Below are positions 16,549 through 25,179 of a stretch of 63,852 nt of DNA, piece after piece (the first letter of the stretch is position 1; the number at the start of each line of letters is the position of its first letter). Position numbers and translations under genes: made by a program. The notes below the pieces were generated by a model that did no database searches, was not told where the DNA came from, and worked only from the letters and a program-made list of their open reading frames with translations. This DNA is from Microtetraspora glauca (GTDB taxonomy: Bacteria > Actinomycetota > Actinomycetes > Streptomycetales > Streptomycetaceae). The stretch lies in the NCBI GenBank assembly GCA_000721275.1, contig JOFO01000039.1:1-63852 (forward strand), read 5' to 3'.

Positions 16549-17390
16549 GCACCCCGGACGAGCCGACCGTCCCCGCCCCGCGCACCCCCGACCCCGGAGC
16601 CGCCCCGGCCCGCGACGACGTCCCCGCCCTCACCGTCACCGGCCTCACCGTCCGCTTCGCCGGGCTCACCGCCCTCGACGACGTCGGCTTCACCGTCCGC
16701 CCCGGCACCGTGCACGCCCTCATCGGCCCCAACGGCGCCGGCAAGTCCACCTGCTTCAACGTGCTCTCCGGGGTGTACCGGGCCACCTCCGGCTCCGTAC
16801 GCCTCGGCGAGCACGAGCTGACCGACCTGCCCCCGCACGAGATCGCCGGCCTCGGCGTCGGCCGCATCTTCCAGAACCTGGCCCTGCCGCCGCGCGCCAC
16901 CGTCGAGGACAGCCTGATGCTCGGCCGCCACCGGCTCACCCGCACCGGCTTCCTCGCCGCCGGGCTCCGGCTGCCGTCCGCCGCCCGCGAGGAGGCCCGG
17001 CACCGGGCCCGCGTCCGGGAGATCGCCGACTTCGTCGGCCTCGGCGACCAGCTCGCGAAACCCGCGGGCTCCCTCCCGTACGGACAGCAGAAACTCGCCG
17101 AACTGGCCCGCGCCCTCTGCATGGAACCCACCCTGCTGCTCCTCGACGAGCCGGTCGCCGGCATGACCGCCGACGAACGGCGCCGCACCGCCGCCGTCAT
17201 TGCCGGCGTCCGCGACGGCCTCGGCATCTCCGTGCTCCTCGTCGAGCACGACATGGGCCTCGTCATGCGGCTCGCCGACTCCGTCACCGTCCTCGAGTTC
17301 GGCCGCCGGATCGCCGACGGCACCCCCGCCGACGTCCAGAACGACCCCGCGGTCGTCCGCGCCTACCTCGGAGAGGAGACCGCCGCGTGA
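16545..17390 (+). CDS. livG: Branched-chain amino acid-type ABC transporter ATPase (LivG-like)
   Basis: Protein of 281 residues. GPNGAGKSTCFNVLSG (Walker A), RIFQNLALPPRATVEDSLMLG (Q loop, LivG form), SLPYGQQKLAELARALC (signature) and LLLLDEPVAGMT (Walker B). The first 28 residues are a Pro/Asp-rich extension. It pairs with LivF to power the LivH/LivM pore. ATGA and GTGA overlaps on both sides imply translational coupling. Confidence 0.91.
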   Translation: MSTPDEPTVPAPRTPDPGAAPARDDVPALTVTGLTVRFAGLTALDDVGFTVRPGTVHALIGPNGAGKSTCFNVLSGVYRATSGSVRLGEHELTDLPPHEIAGLGVGRIFQNLALPPRATVEDSLMLGRHRLTRTGFLAAGLRLPSAAREEARHRARVREIADFVGLGDQLAKPAGSLPYGQQKLAELARALCMEPTLLLLDEPVAGMTADERRRTAAVIAGVRDGLGISVLLVEHDMGLVMRLADSVTVLEFGRRIADGTPADVQNDPAVVRAYLGEETAA

Positions 17391-18277
17391 GCACCTTCGC
17401 CGAACTCCTCATCAACGGACTCTCGCTGGGCTCCGTCTACGCCCTGATCGCCCTCGGCTTCGTCGTCATCTTCCGCGCCACGGAGGTCGTCAACTTCGCG
17501 CACGCCTCGCTGCTCCTCGCCGGCGGCTACCTCGTCGCCGTCCTCCACGAACCGCTCGGCTTCTGGCCGGCGCTGGCCGCCGGCACGGCCGGCGCGGCGG
17601 TCGTCGGCGCCGCCGTCGAGTTCCTGGTGATGCGCCGCCACCGGGGCGGCGACCACAGCGTCCTCGCCATCGTCACCATCGGCGTCGACATCCTCCTCGC
17701 CACCGAACTCACCCGCCGCATCGGCACCGACATCCTCGCCCTCGGCGACCCGTGGGGCGACGCCGTCGTCACCGTCGGCCCGGTGACGATCGCCGAGACC
17801 CGGATCGCGGCCCTGCTCGCCGCCGCGCTCCTCATCACCGCCTTCCTCCTCGCCTTCCGCTACACCTCCTGGGGCGTCGCCATGCGGGCCGCCGCCGAGA
17901 ACCAGGAGACCGCCGCCCTGATGGGCGTCCGGCTCGGCCGGGTGTCGCTCGGCGCCTGGGCGGTCGCCGGCGCGCTCGCCGCCGTCGCCGCGCTCTTCCT
18001 CACCGTCTTCCCCACCCCCGGCCTGGAGCGCGGCACCGCGCTCGCCGCCCTCAAGGCGTTCCCGGCGGCGATCCTCGGCGGCCTCGACTCCACCACCGGC
18101 GCGCTCGCCGGCGGCCTGATCGTCGGCGTCACCGAGTCCCTCGCCACCGGCTACCAGTCCGACCTGGCCTTCCTCGGCCGCGGCATCGGCGACCTCGCCC
18201 CGTACCTGGTGATGGTCGCGGTGCTGCTGATCCGCCCGGCCGGTCTCTTCGGAACCAAGGAGCTCGCCCGTGTCTGA
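17387..18277 (+). CDS. livH: Branched-chain amino acid-type ABC permease (LivH-like)
   Basis: Protein of 296 residues with about eight hydrophobic segments. It opens with FAELLINGLSLGSVYALIALGFVVIFRATEVVNFAHASLLLAGGY, the strongly conserved LivH N terminus. The coupling-helix segment AMRAAAENQETAALMGV and the C-terminal AFPAAILGGLDSTTGALAGGLIVG are also typical. The GTG start at 17387 overlaps the livG stop (GTGA). Confidence 0.91.
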   Translation: MSTFAELLINGLSLGSVYALIALGFVVIFRATEVVNFAHASLLLAGGYLVAVLHEPLGFWPALAAGTAGAAVVGAAVEFLVMRRHRGGDHSVLAIVTIGVDILLATELTRRIGTDILALGDPWGDAVVTVGPVTIAETRIAALLAAALLITAFLLAFRYTSWGVAMRAAAENQETAALMGVRLGRVSLGAWAVAGALAAVAALFLTVFPTPGLERGTALAALKAFPAAILGGLDSTTGALAGGLIVGVTESLATGYQSDLAFLGRGIGDLAPYLVMVAVLLIRPAGLFGTKELARV

Positions 18278-19337
18278 GCGCCGCGGCATCCCCGCGCGGG
18301 CGTACGCCTGGGCCGCCTGCGCCCTCGTGCTCCTCGCCGTCCCCTTCTACCTGGAACGGTTCTGGCTCCAGGCCGGACTGTTCGCCATGGCCGCCGCGAT
18401 CGGCGCCATCGGCATCAACCTGCTGACCGGCGCCACCGGCCAGCTCTCCATGGGCCACGCCTTCTTCCTCGCCGTCGGCGCCTACGGCTACTGCGCCCTC
18501 GCCGGCGACGGCACCGACGGCCTCGCCGGCCTCGGCCTGCCCGGCTGGCTCGCGGCCGTCCTCGCCGTCGGCCTCGCGGGCCTCGCCGGAGGCGTCTTCA
18601 GTCCCATCGCGGGCCGGCTGCACGGCGCGTACCTCGGCATCGCCACCCTCGCGCTGATCTTCATCGGCCAGCACGTCCTCTTCAACGCCCACGACCTCAC
18701 CGGCGGCTACAACGGGCGGGCCGTGCCCCCGCTGAACCTCTTCGGCCTCTCCTTCGACGACACCGAACTGCTGCTGCTCCAGGTGCCGTTCGGCGCCGTC
18801 GAGAAGCTGTGGTACCTGGGGTTGGCACTGCTCCTCGCCGGGGTGCTGTTCGCCCGCGGCGTGCTCCGGGGCCGCCCCGGGCGGGCCATGAACGCCATCC
18901 GCGACCACCGGATCGCCGCCGGCGTCCTCGGCATCCCGGTCGCCCGCCACCGGGCCGCCGTCTTCGTCCTCTCCTCCATGTACGCGGGCCTGGCCGGCGT
19001 CCTGCTCGCCCTGGTCTTCCAGCGGACCGTGCCCGAGTACTTCGGCATGGCGCTCTCCCTGGAGTACCTGGCGATGATCGTCATCGGCGGGCTCGGCTCG
19101 GTCGCCGGCGCCGTCGCCGGCGGGATCTTCGTCGCGCTGCTCCCGCAGGTCCTCGGCCGGTACGCCGAGGCGCTGCCGCTGGTCTCCGCGCCCGGCACCG
19201 GCGGCGTCGCCCCCGGCGAGGCCGCCCGCTACCTGTACGGCGCCGCCGTCGTCGGCGTCGTCCTCTTCCTGCCCGGCGGCCTCGCGAGGCTCGTCGCGCG
19301 CACCCCGTTCCACCGACCCTCAGGGGAGACACGATGA
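18270..19337 (+). CDS. livM: Branched-chain amino acid-type ABC permease (LivM-like)
   Basis: Protein of 355 residues, inner-membrane partner of LivH. Family marks are INLLTGATGQLSMGHAFFLAVGAYGY, RAMNAIRDHRIAAGVLGI (coupling segment) and MIVIGGLGSVAGAVAGGIFVALLPQ. The insertion around YNGRAVPPLNLFGLSFDDTELLLLQVP is larger than in E. coli LivM and is likely extracellular. Overlaps livH by 8 bases and the binding-protein gene by 4. Confidence 0.91.
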   Translation: MSERRGIPARAYAWAACALVLLAVPFYLERFWLQAGLFAMAAAIGAIGINLLTGATGQLSMGHAFFLAVGAYGYCALAGDGTDGLAGLGLPGWLAAVLAVGLAGLAGGVFSPIAGRLHGAYLGIATLALIFIGQHVLFNAHDLTGGYNGRAVPPLNLFGLSFDDTELLLLQVPFGAVEKLWYLGLALLLAGVLFARGVLRGRPGRAMNAIRDHRIAAGVLGIPVARHRAAVFVLSSMYAGLAGVLLALVFQRTVPEYFGMALSLEYLAMIVIGGLGSVAGAVAGGIFVALLPQVLGRYAEALPLVSAPGTGGVAPGEAARYLYGAAVVGVVLFLPGGLARLVARTPFHRPSGETR

Positions 19338-20602
19338 AGCACAGACGACAGGCGGCCGTGCGGGGCCTCGCCGCGGCGCTCGCCACCCTGGTCGCGCTCA
19401 CGGCCGCGGGGTGCAGCTCCAAGGCGAAGAGCGGCGACGGCAAGGACACCGGCGCGGGCGGGATCAAGACCGGCGAGGGCGTCACCGACACCACCATCGC
19501 CCTCGGCGCGCTCACCGACATGACCGGCGTCTACGCCACCCTCGGCAAGAGCGTCACCCAGGCCCAGCAGCTGTGGGTGAAGCAGGCCAACGCCGCCGGC
19601 GGCATCTGCGGCCGGAAGCTGGAGCTGACCGTCCGCGACCACGGCTACGACCCGCAGAAGGCGCTCGCCGCCTACACCGAGCTGGAGCCGAAGGTCGTCG
19701 GCTTCCCCCAGTTCATCGGCTCCCCGTTCGTCGCCGCCGTCAAGCAGCGCGTCGACGGCCAGGACAAGGGCCTGATCATGCCGCAGGCGTGGTCGGCGTC
19801 GCTGCTCGGCTCCCCGTACATCCGCGTCCTCGGCTCCACCTACGACGTCGAGACGATCAACGCCGTCGACTTCCTCGTCACCGAGAAGGGCCTCGCGAAG
19901 GGCGACAAGCTCGGCCACGTCTACTTCGAGGGCGACTACGGCGAGAACGCGCTCAAGGGCGCGAAGCACGCCGCCGGGAAGGCCGGGCTCACCGTCGTCG
20001 AGCAGAAGATCAAGCCCACCGACAACGACATGTCCGCGCAGGTCGCCGCCCTCAAGCAGGCCGGCGTGAAGGCCGTCCTCGTCAGCGCCGGACCGCGCCA
20101 GGCCGCCTCCCTGGTCGGCGTCGCCGCCGCCACCGGGCTGCGCGTCCCCGTCGTCGGCAACAACTCGGCCTTCGCCCCGCAGCTCCTCGGCACCCAGGCC
20201 GGACCGGCCCTGGAGAAGATGTACTGGTTCGCCTCCCCGAGCCTCCCCATCGGCGCCGACACCCCGGCCGCGAAGAAGCTCGCCGCCGACTACGCCGCCG
20301 CCTACCAGGGCGACGGCCTCGACAACGGCGTCGTCGCCGGCTGGACCGCCGCCGCGGCCTTCGGCGAGATCCTGAAGAAGGCGTGCGAGCACCAGGACCT
20401 CAGCCGCGAGGGCGTCGCCAAGGCCCTGCTCATCCTCAGCGCCCACGACCCCGGCTTCGGCATCACCCACGACTTCAGCGACCCGAAGTCCCCGTCGTCC
20501 CGCCAGTCCGTCATCCTCCAGCCCGACAAGAAGGTCCCCGGCGGCATGCGGACGGTCCGGCAGCCCTTCGTGGCCGAGGCGGCCGAGAGCTACACCCCCT
20601 GA
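19334..20602 (+). CDS. ABC transporter substrate-binding lipoprotein (LivK/type 1 periplasmic-binding fold)
   Basis: Protein of 422 residues. The signal peptide (MKHRRQAAVRGLAAALATLVALTAAGC) ends in a lipobox with Cys at residue 27, so it is anchored outside the membrane. DTTIALGALTDMTGVYATLGKSVTQAQQLWVKQANAAGGICGRKLEL is the LivK-type opening. The lysine-rich surface and Lys content are higher than those of its neighbours, usual for secreted binding proteins. The ligand cannot be predicted; branched-chain amino acids, amides or urea are all possible for this fold. A 21-bp hairpin ends the operon. Confidence 0.88.
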   Translation: MKHRRQAAVRGLAAALATLVALTAAGCSSKAKSGDGKDTGAGGIKTGEGVTDTTIALGALTDMTGVYATLGKSVTQAQQLWVKQANAAGGICGRKLELTVRDHGYDPQKALAAYTELEPKVVGFPQFIGSPFVAAVKQRVDGQDKGLIMPQAWSASLLGSPYIRVLGSTYDVETINAVDFLVTEKGLAKGDKLGHVYFEGDYGENALKGAKHAAGKAGLTVVEQKIKPTDNDMSAQVAALKQAGVKAVLVSAGPRQAASLVGVAAATGLRVPVVGNNSAFAPQLLGTQAGPALEKMYWFASPSLPIGADTPAAKKLAADYAAAYQGDGLDNGVVAGWTAAAAFGEILKKACEHQDLSREGVAKALLILSAHDPGFGITHDFSDPKSPSSRQSVILQPDKKVPGGMRTVRQPFVAEAAESYTP

Positions 20603-20627
20603 CCGGCACCCCGGCACCCGCGCACCC

Positions 20628-20672
20628 GCGCCCGTGGGGCGGGGACGGCTCCCGTCCCCGCCCCACGGGCGC
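20628..20672 (+). terminator. Very strong hairpin ending the liv-type operon
   Basis: Perfect 21-bp arms (20628-20648 and 20652-20672) with a CTC loop. The arms begin GCGCCCGTGGGG and end CCCCACGGGCGC. There is no U tract, as common in Streptomyces terminators. It lies 25 bases after the binding-protein stop. Confidence 0.8.
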
Positions 20673-20710
20673 GTCACCTGAAGGAAACGTTCCGGTGTGA
20701 TGCTCGGCCC

Positions 20711-21700
20711 ATGCACACAATGATCGAGGAGAACGCCGCGCACCCGCGCCTGCCGGCCCTGCTCACCGCCTACCACCTCGTCACCGAGGCCGAGAAGGGC
20801 GCCGCGGTCACCGGGCCCGCCGACCTGCCGCCCGCCCGCCGCGCCGAGACCGAGGACCCCGCCGCCGCCTTCGCCGGCGACACGGTCCTGCTCGCCACCG
20901 CGCCCGGCGCCGGCGAGCCGGCCGGCTGCCTGGTCCTGAAGGCCGGTCCGGTGCCCGAGATCAAGCGGGTGTGGGTCGACCCGGCGGCCCGGGGCCGGGG
21001 GCTGGCCGGGGCGCTCATGGACGAGGCGCTGCGCCGGGCCGCCGCGGCCGGGGCCGAGCGGGTCCGGCTCACCGTCTGGGAGTGGCGGGAAGGCCCCCTC
21101 GCGCTCTACCGCAAGCGGGGCTTCGCGCCCGCCGCGCCCTGGGAGGACCGGGCGGGCCTCGTCTTCCTGGAGAAGCGGCTCGCCCCCGCCGACCGGGTCG
21201 AGCTGCTGGCCCCCGAGGCCGTACGGGAGCACGCGGGGGCCCTGGGGGCGCTGCTGGCGGACGCGGTGGACGGCGGCGCCTCCGTCGGCTTCCTGGCGCC
21301 CCTGGACCCCGCCGAGGCCGCCGCCTGGTGGGCCGGGGCCGCCGGGACGCGGGACGTGTGGGCGGCCTTCGGGCCGGACGGCGCCGTCACCGGGGCCGTC
21401 ACCCTCGTGCGTACCGGCACCGCCAACGGCCGGCACCGCGGCGAGATCGCCCGGCTGCTCGTGCACCGCTCGGCCCGCGGCCGGGGGCTCGGCCGCCGCC
21501 TGCTGGCCGTCGCCGAGGCCCACGCCGCCGCCACCGGCCTCACCCTGCTCGTCCTGGACACCCAGACCGACAGCCCCGCCGAGCGCCTCTACCGGAGCGC
21601 CGGCTGGACCGCGGCGGGCACCATCCCGGCGTACGCCGCCGACCCGGCCGGCGTCCCGCGGCCGACGACGCTCTACTACAAGCAGCTGCCGGCGGCATGA
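20711..21700 (+). CDS. Double-domain GNAT N-acetyltransferase
   Basis: Protein of 329 residues with two GNAT folds in one chain. Domain 1 (residues ~1-160) has acetyl-CoA loop VDPAARGRGLAGALMDEALRRA followed by LYRKRGF. Domain 2 (~165-329) has VHRSARGRGLGRRLLAVAEAHA followed by LYRSAGW. Both pyrophosphate-binding R/Q-x-x-G-x-G/A loops look intact, so both could bind acetyl-CoA. The acceptor is unknown. A GATGCT-CGGCCC-ATG junction suggests a leaderless message. Confidence 0.85.
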   Translation: MHTMIEENAAHPRLPALLTAYHLVTEAEKGAAVTGPADLPPARRAETEDPAAAFAGDTVLLATAPGAGEPAGCLVLKAGPVPEIKRVWVDPAARGRGLAGALMDEALRRAAAAGAERVRLTVWEWREGPLALYRKRGFAPAAPWEDRAGLVFLEKRLAPADRVELLAPEAVREHAGALGALLADAVDGGASVGFLAPLDPAEAAAWWAGAAGTRDVWAAFGPDGAVTGAVTLVRTGTANGRHRGEIARLLVHRSARGRGLGRRLLAVAEAHAAATGLTLLVLDTQTDSPAERLYRSAGWTAAGTIPAYAADPAGVPRPTTLYYKQLPAA

Positions 21701-21701
21701 C

Positions 21702-21736
21702 GAAGGGCCCGGAAGCGCGGTGCTTCCGGGCCCTTC
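21702..21736. terminator. Bidirectional terminator between GNAT and pssA
   Basis: GAAGGGCCCGGAAGC, loop GCGGT, GCTTCCGGGCCCTTC: perfect 15-bp stem between two convergent genes. Confidence 0.8.
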
Positions 21737-21759
21737 ACCCGTTCCGTACGGTCGGCGGG

Positions 21760-22641
21760 TCAGCGCAGCTGCGCCGCCTCCGCCTGCCGGGCCTCCCGGC
21801 TCTCGCGGCGGTTGCCGCGGAAGGTGTTCACCCGGCGGGCGGTCGCGAAGAGGGGGATCACGGCGCCCAGCACGACCTGGAGGGCGCAGCCGGTCTGGAG
21901 CAGGAACTGTCCGCCGGGAGCGTCGAACGCCCAGGCGGCCAGCATGGCCATCGCTCCGACGATCCAGCTGAGCATGGCCGCCGCGAGGACGCCCCGCGGC
22001 TTGGGGTACTCGACCCGGCTCACCATCAGCCACGCGGTGCCGATGATCGCGAGCAGCGTCGGGATGAACGGCAGCTCCAGCAGGATGATCGAGACCACCG
22101 TCAGCGCGCCGAAGGGGCTCGGCATGCCCTGGAACATGCCGTCCTTCATCGTCACGCAGGAGAACCGCGCGAGCCGCAGCACCACGGCGAGCAGCACCAC
22201 GATCGCGGCGACCGCCGAGACCTTCTGCTGCGCGTCGTCGGCGACCATGCCGTAGACGAGCACGAAGTACGCCGGGGCCAGACCGAAGCTGATCAGGTCC
22301 GACAGGTTGTCGAGCTCGGCGCCCATCGGCGAGCTGCGGAGCTTGCGCGCCACGATGCCGTCGAAGAGGTCGAAGATCGCCGCGCACAGCATCAGTATCA
22401 CGGCCGTGGCGGCGCTGTTGCGCGCCATGCCCGTCTCCGTGCTGCCGGTGAGGTGCGGGATGAGGATGCCCGTGGTGGTGAAGTACACCGCCATGAAGCC
22501 ACACGTGGCGTTGCCGAGCGTGAGGGCGTCCGCTATGGACAGCCTCAGCGACAGCGGCATCTCCTCCGCCTCGTCGGCCGCGTCCGCCTCGGCGTCGGCG
22601 ACCCAGTCGGCGGCCCGTGTGTCGGGATCAATCACGGTCAA
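21760..22641 (-). CDS. pssA: CDP-diacylglycerol-serine O-phosphatidyltransferase
   Basis: Protein of 293 residues, an integral membrane enzyme making phosphatidylserine from CDP-diacylglycerol and serine. The CDP-alcohol phosphotransferase motif is complete: FDLFDGIVARKLRSSPMGAELDNLSD (residues ~88-113) with the D-x2-DG-x2-AR-x8-G-x3-D-x3-D pattern. About seven to eight hydrophobic segments follow a 30-residue acidic N terminus. Its start lies inside psd (14-base overlap), so the two are coupled: Psd decarboxylates its product to phosphatidylethanolamine. Confidence 0.92.
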   Translation of the reverse strand: MTVIDPDTRAADWVADAEADAADEAEEMPLSLRLSIADALTLGNATCGFMAVYFTTTGILIPHLTGSTETGMARNSAATAVILMLCAAIFDLFDGIVARKLRSSPMGAELDNLSDLISFGLAPAYFVLVYGMVADDAQQKVSAVAAIVVLLAVVLRLARFSCVTMKDGMFQGMPSPFGALTVVSIILLELPFIPTLLAIIGTAWLMVSRVEYPKPRGVLAAAMLSWIVGAMAMLAAWAFDAPGGQFLLQTGCALQVVLGAVIPLFATARRVNTFRGNRRESREARQAEAAQLR

Positions 22642-23284
22642 TGCGAGTCACCCCCGCGGTCGTGACCTGTCCCACCTCGACGGCGACCTCGACACCTTCC
22701 GGGAGGTAGATGTCGACGCGCGAGCCGAAGCGGATCAGGCCGATCCGGTCACCCTGCTCGACCTTCGTCCCCTGCGGGATGTACGGCACGATGCGCCGCG
22801 CCACGGCACCCGCGATCTGGACCATCTCGATGTCACCGAGCTCGGTGTCGAAGTGCCAGACGACGCGCTCGTTGTTCTCGGACTCCTTGTTGAAGGCCGG
22901 GACGAAACCGCCGGGGACGTGCTCGACCGAGGTCACCGTGCCGGCCAGCGGCGCACGGTTGACGTGCACGTTCAGCGGGCTCATGAAGATGGCGACGCGG
23001 GTCCGCCCGTCCTTCCACGGCATGATGCTCTGCACCACGCCGTCGGCGGGGGAGATGACGCGGCCCTGAGCGATCTCGCGCTCGGGGTCGCGGAAGAACC
23101 ACAGCATGCCGGCCGCGAGCGCGGTGGTCGGCACGGCGATGGCCCGGGCGCGCTTCGAACGGCCGGAGCGCGCGAGGCTGAGCGCCGCCGTGGCGACGGT
23201 CGGCAGGAGCCACGGCGACGCTCCGCGTGCGATGCGTACGCCCTTGAGGCTGTCGCGGTGTGCAGAGTTTGGGCTGTGGGGCAT
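22628..23284 (-). CDS. psd: Phosphatidylserine decarboxylase
   Basis: Protein of 218 residues of the short Psd form. FGSRVD near residue 190 is the self-cleavage site, where Gly-Ser is split to make the pyruvoyl cofactor on the small alpha chain. WFFRDPER, ISPADGVV and MSPLNVHVNRAPLAGTV are further family blocks. A hydrophobic segment near residues 35-60 probably tethers it to the membrane. ATG 23284 is chosen because the conserved N terminus (LKGVRIARGASPWLLP) follows closely. Confidence 0.92.
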   Translation of the reverse strand: MPHSPNSAHRDSLKGVRIARGASPWLLPTVATAALSLARSGRSKRARAIAVPTTALAAGMLWFFRDPEREIAQGRVISPADGVVQSIMPWKDGRTRVAIFMSPLNVHVNRAPLAGTVTSVEHVPGGFVPAFNKESENNERVVWHFDTELGDIEMVQIAGAVARRIVPYIPQGTKVEQGDRIGLIRFGSRVDIYLPEGVEVAVEVGQVTTAGVTRIDRD

Positions 23285-23343
23285 GGATGACCTTCGTAGC
23301 GGATGATGCCGCGCTGGCAACGGGGGACGGCGGCTTTCCGGCG

Positions 23344-23374
23344 ATGCTATCGGTTGCGGGGCGCAACTGGGCAA
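23344..23374 (-). promoter_or_regulatory. Putative psd-pssA promoter with inverted repeat in the spacer
   Basis: Minus strand: TTGCCC (23369-23374), 19 bases, TAGCAT (23344-23349). The spacer holds GTTGCG-GGG-CGCAAC (23353-23367), a perfect 6-bp inverted repeat that could be an operator. Confidence 0.35.
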
Positions 23375-23453
23375 GCCAGGAACCGAGTCGACGGCCGGAA
23401 GACGAACACGATGTGTGATCTTCTTCGCGGCCGAATCGACTCAAAACCGACAA

Positions 23454-24659
23454 TCAGCCCTGGAACCGGTACTCCTCAAGGAGGCGGCGGCCAATGATCA
23501 TTTTCTGGATCTCGGCGGTACCTTCACCGATGAGCAGCATCGGCGCCTCGCGGTAGAGACGCTCGATCTCGTACTCCTTCGAGAACCCGTAGCCGCCGTG
23601 AATGCGGAAGGCATCCTCCACGACCTCCTTGCAGTATTCGGAGGCGAGATACTTCGCCATCCCCGCTTCGAGGTCGTTTCGTTCCCCGGAGTCCTTTTTG
23701 CGTGCTGCGTTCACCATCATGGCATGGGCGGCCTCGACCTTGGTAGCCATTTCGGCCAGCTTGAACTGGATCGCCTGGTGCTGGGCGATCGGCTTGCCGA
23801 AGGTCTGGCGCTGCTGGGCGTACTGGACACCCAGCTCGAAAGCACGCTGCGCGACGCCGCAACCACGGGCCGCCACGTTCACGCGGCCCACCTCGACGCC
23901 GTCCATCATCTGGTAGAAGCCCCGGCCGGTGACCCCGCCGAGCACCCGATTGGCCGGAATGCGCAGGCCGTCCATGATGAGCTCGGTCGTGTCGACGCCC
24001 TTGTAGCCCATCTTGTCGATCTTGCCGGGGATGGTGAGGCCGGGGCGGACCTCTCCGAAGCCGGGCTCCTTCTCGACGAGGAAGGTCGTCATCGACTTGT
24101 GGGGCGCGGTGCCCTCGGGGTGGCCTTCGTCACTTCGGACGAGAACGGCGACCAGCGTTGACGTCCCGCCGTTCGTCAGCCACATCTTCTGGCCGTTCAG
24201 GACGTACTCGTCGCCGTCCCGGACCGCCTTCGAGGTGATGGCGGACACGTCCGAGCCGAGGCCCGGCTCCGACATCGAGAACGCGCCGCGCACCTCGCCG
24301 GCCGCCATCCGGGGCAGGAAGTGGTCCTTCTGCTCCTGGGTGCCGTGCTGCTTCAGCATGTACGCCACGATGAAGTGGGTGTTGATGATGCCGGACACCG
24401 ACATCCAGCCGCGCGCGATCTCCTCCACGCACAGCGCGTAGGTGAGCAGTGACTCGCCCAGGCCCCCGTACTCCTCGGGGATCATCAGGCCGAAGACGCC
24501 GAGCTCCTTGAGCCCGTCGACGATGTCCTGGGGGTACTCGTCGCGGTGCTCCAGCTCGGTCGCGACCGGGATGATCTCCTTGTCGACGAAGTCCCGCACG
24601 GTGGCGAGGATCTCCTGCTGGACGTCGGTCAGACCGTGGGTCTGGGCGAGTCGCGCCAT
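23454..24659 (-). CDS. Acyl-CoA dehydrogenase, probable methylsuccinyl-CoA dehydrogenase
   Basis: Protein of 401 residues with the full FAD-dependent acyl-CoA dehydrogenase fold. MSEPGLGSDVSAITSKA and MWLTNGG line the FAD/substrate site; QTFGKPIAQHQAIQFKLAEMA and RIHGGYGFSKEYEIERLYREA are C-terminal-domain marks; LLIGEGTAEIQK holds the catalytic Glu. In this operon the expected reaction is (2S)-methylsuccinyl-CoA to mesaconyl-CoA in the ethylmalonyl-CoA pathway. The assignment rests on context; the fold alone cannot fix the substrate. It lies three bases after the MaoC gene and is last in the operon. Confidence 0.85.
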   Translation of the reverse strand: MARLAQTHGLTDVQQEILATVRDFVDKEIIPVATELEHRDEYPQDIVDGLKELGVFGLMIPEEYGGLGESLLTYALCVEEIARGWMSVSGIINTHFIVAYMLKQHGTQEQKDHFLPRMAAGEVRGAFSMSEPGLGSDVSAITSKAVRDGDEYVLNGQKMWLTNGGTSTLVAVLVRSDEGHPEGTAPHKSMTTFLVEKEPGFGEVRPGLTIPGKIDKMGYKGVDTTELIMDGLRIPANRVLGGVTGRGFYQMMDGVEVGRVNVAARGCGVAQRAFELGVQYAQQRQTFGKPIAQHQAIQFKLAEMATKVEAAHAMMVNAARKKDSGERNDLEAGMAKYLASEYCKEVVEDAFRIHGGYGFSKEYEIERLYREAPMLLIGEGTAEIQKMIIGRRLLEEYRFQG

Positions 24660-24662
24660 GGC

Positions 24663-25175
24663 TTACTTCCCCTGTTCCTTCAGCTCCGGGCGGCCCGGCT
24701 GCTCGCCGCCGCGCGCGTCGATGTACTCGGCGGTCGGGACCATCACCTTGCGGCGGAAGACGCAGACGAGGGTGCCGTCCTGCTTGTAGCCCTTGGTCTC
24801 GACGTACACGATCCCGCGGTCCGTCTTGGACTTCGACGGGGTCTTGTCGAGGACGGTGGTCTCGCCGTAGATCGTGTCGCCGTGGAAGGTCGGCGCCACG
24901 TGCCGCAGCGACTCGATCTCCAGGTTGGCGATGGCCTTGCCGGAGACGTCCGGCACGGACATGCCGAGCAGCAGCGAGTAGATGTAGTTGCCGACCACCA
25001 CGTTCCGCTTGAAGTCGGTCGTGTTCTCCGCGTAGTTCACGTCCATGTGGAGCGGGTGGTGGTTCATGGTGAGCAGACAGAAGAGGTGGTCGTCGTACTC
25101 GGTGACCGTCTTCCCGGGCCAGTGCTTGTAGACGGCACCGACCTCGAACTCCTCGTAGGTACGTCCGAACTGCAT
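24663..25175 (-). CDS. mch: MaoC-family dehydratase, probable mesaconyl-CoA hydratase
   Basis: Protein of 170 residues with one hot-dog fold. TVTEYDDHLFCLLTMNHHPLHMDVNYAENTTDFKRNVVVGNYIYSLLLGM carries the family's D-x4-H hydratase site (residues ~28-75). It should hydrate mesaconyl-CoA to beta-methylmalyl-CoA, using the product of the downstream dehydrogenase and feeding the CitE-like lyase. The known proteobacterial enzyme is a double hot-dog of about twice this size, so this is the short actinobacterial form. Four bases separate it from citE. Confidence 0.85.
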   Translation of the reverse strand: MQFGRTYEEFEVGAVYKHWPGKTVTEYDDHLFCLLTMNHHPLHMDVNYAENTTDFKRNVVVGNYIYSLLLGMSVPDVSGKAIANLEIESLRHVAPTFHGDTIYGETTVLDKTPSKSKTDRGIVYVETKGYKQDGTLVCVFRRKVMVPTAEYIDARGGEQPGRPELKEQGK

Positions 25176-25179
25176 GGGG

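Noticed and set aside
15700..20602. Urea (Urt) transporter
   Set aside because: The five-gene type fits, and a PucR regulator hints at nitrogen compounds, but nothing in the binding protein identifies the ligand and no urease genes are present.
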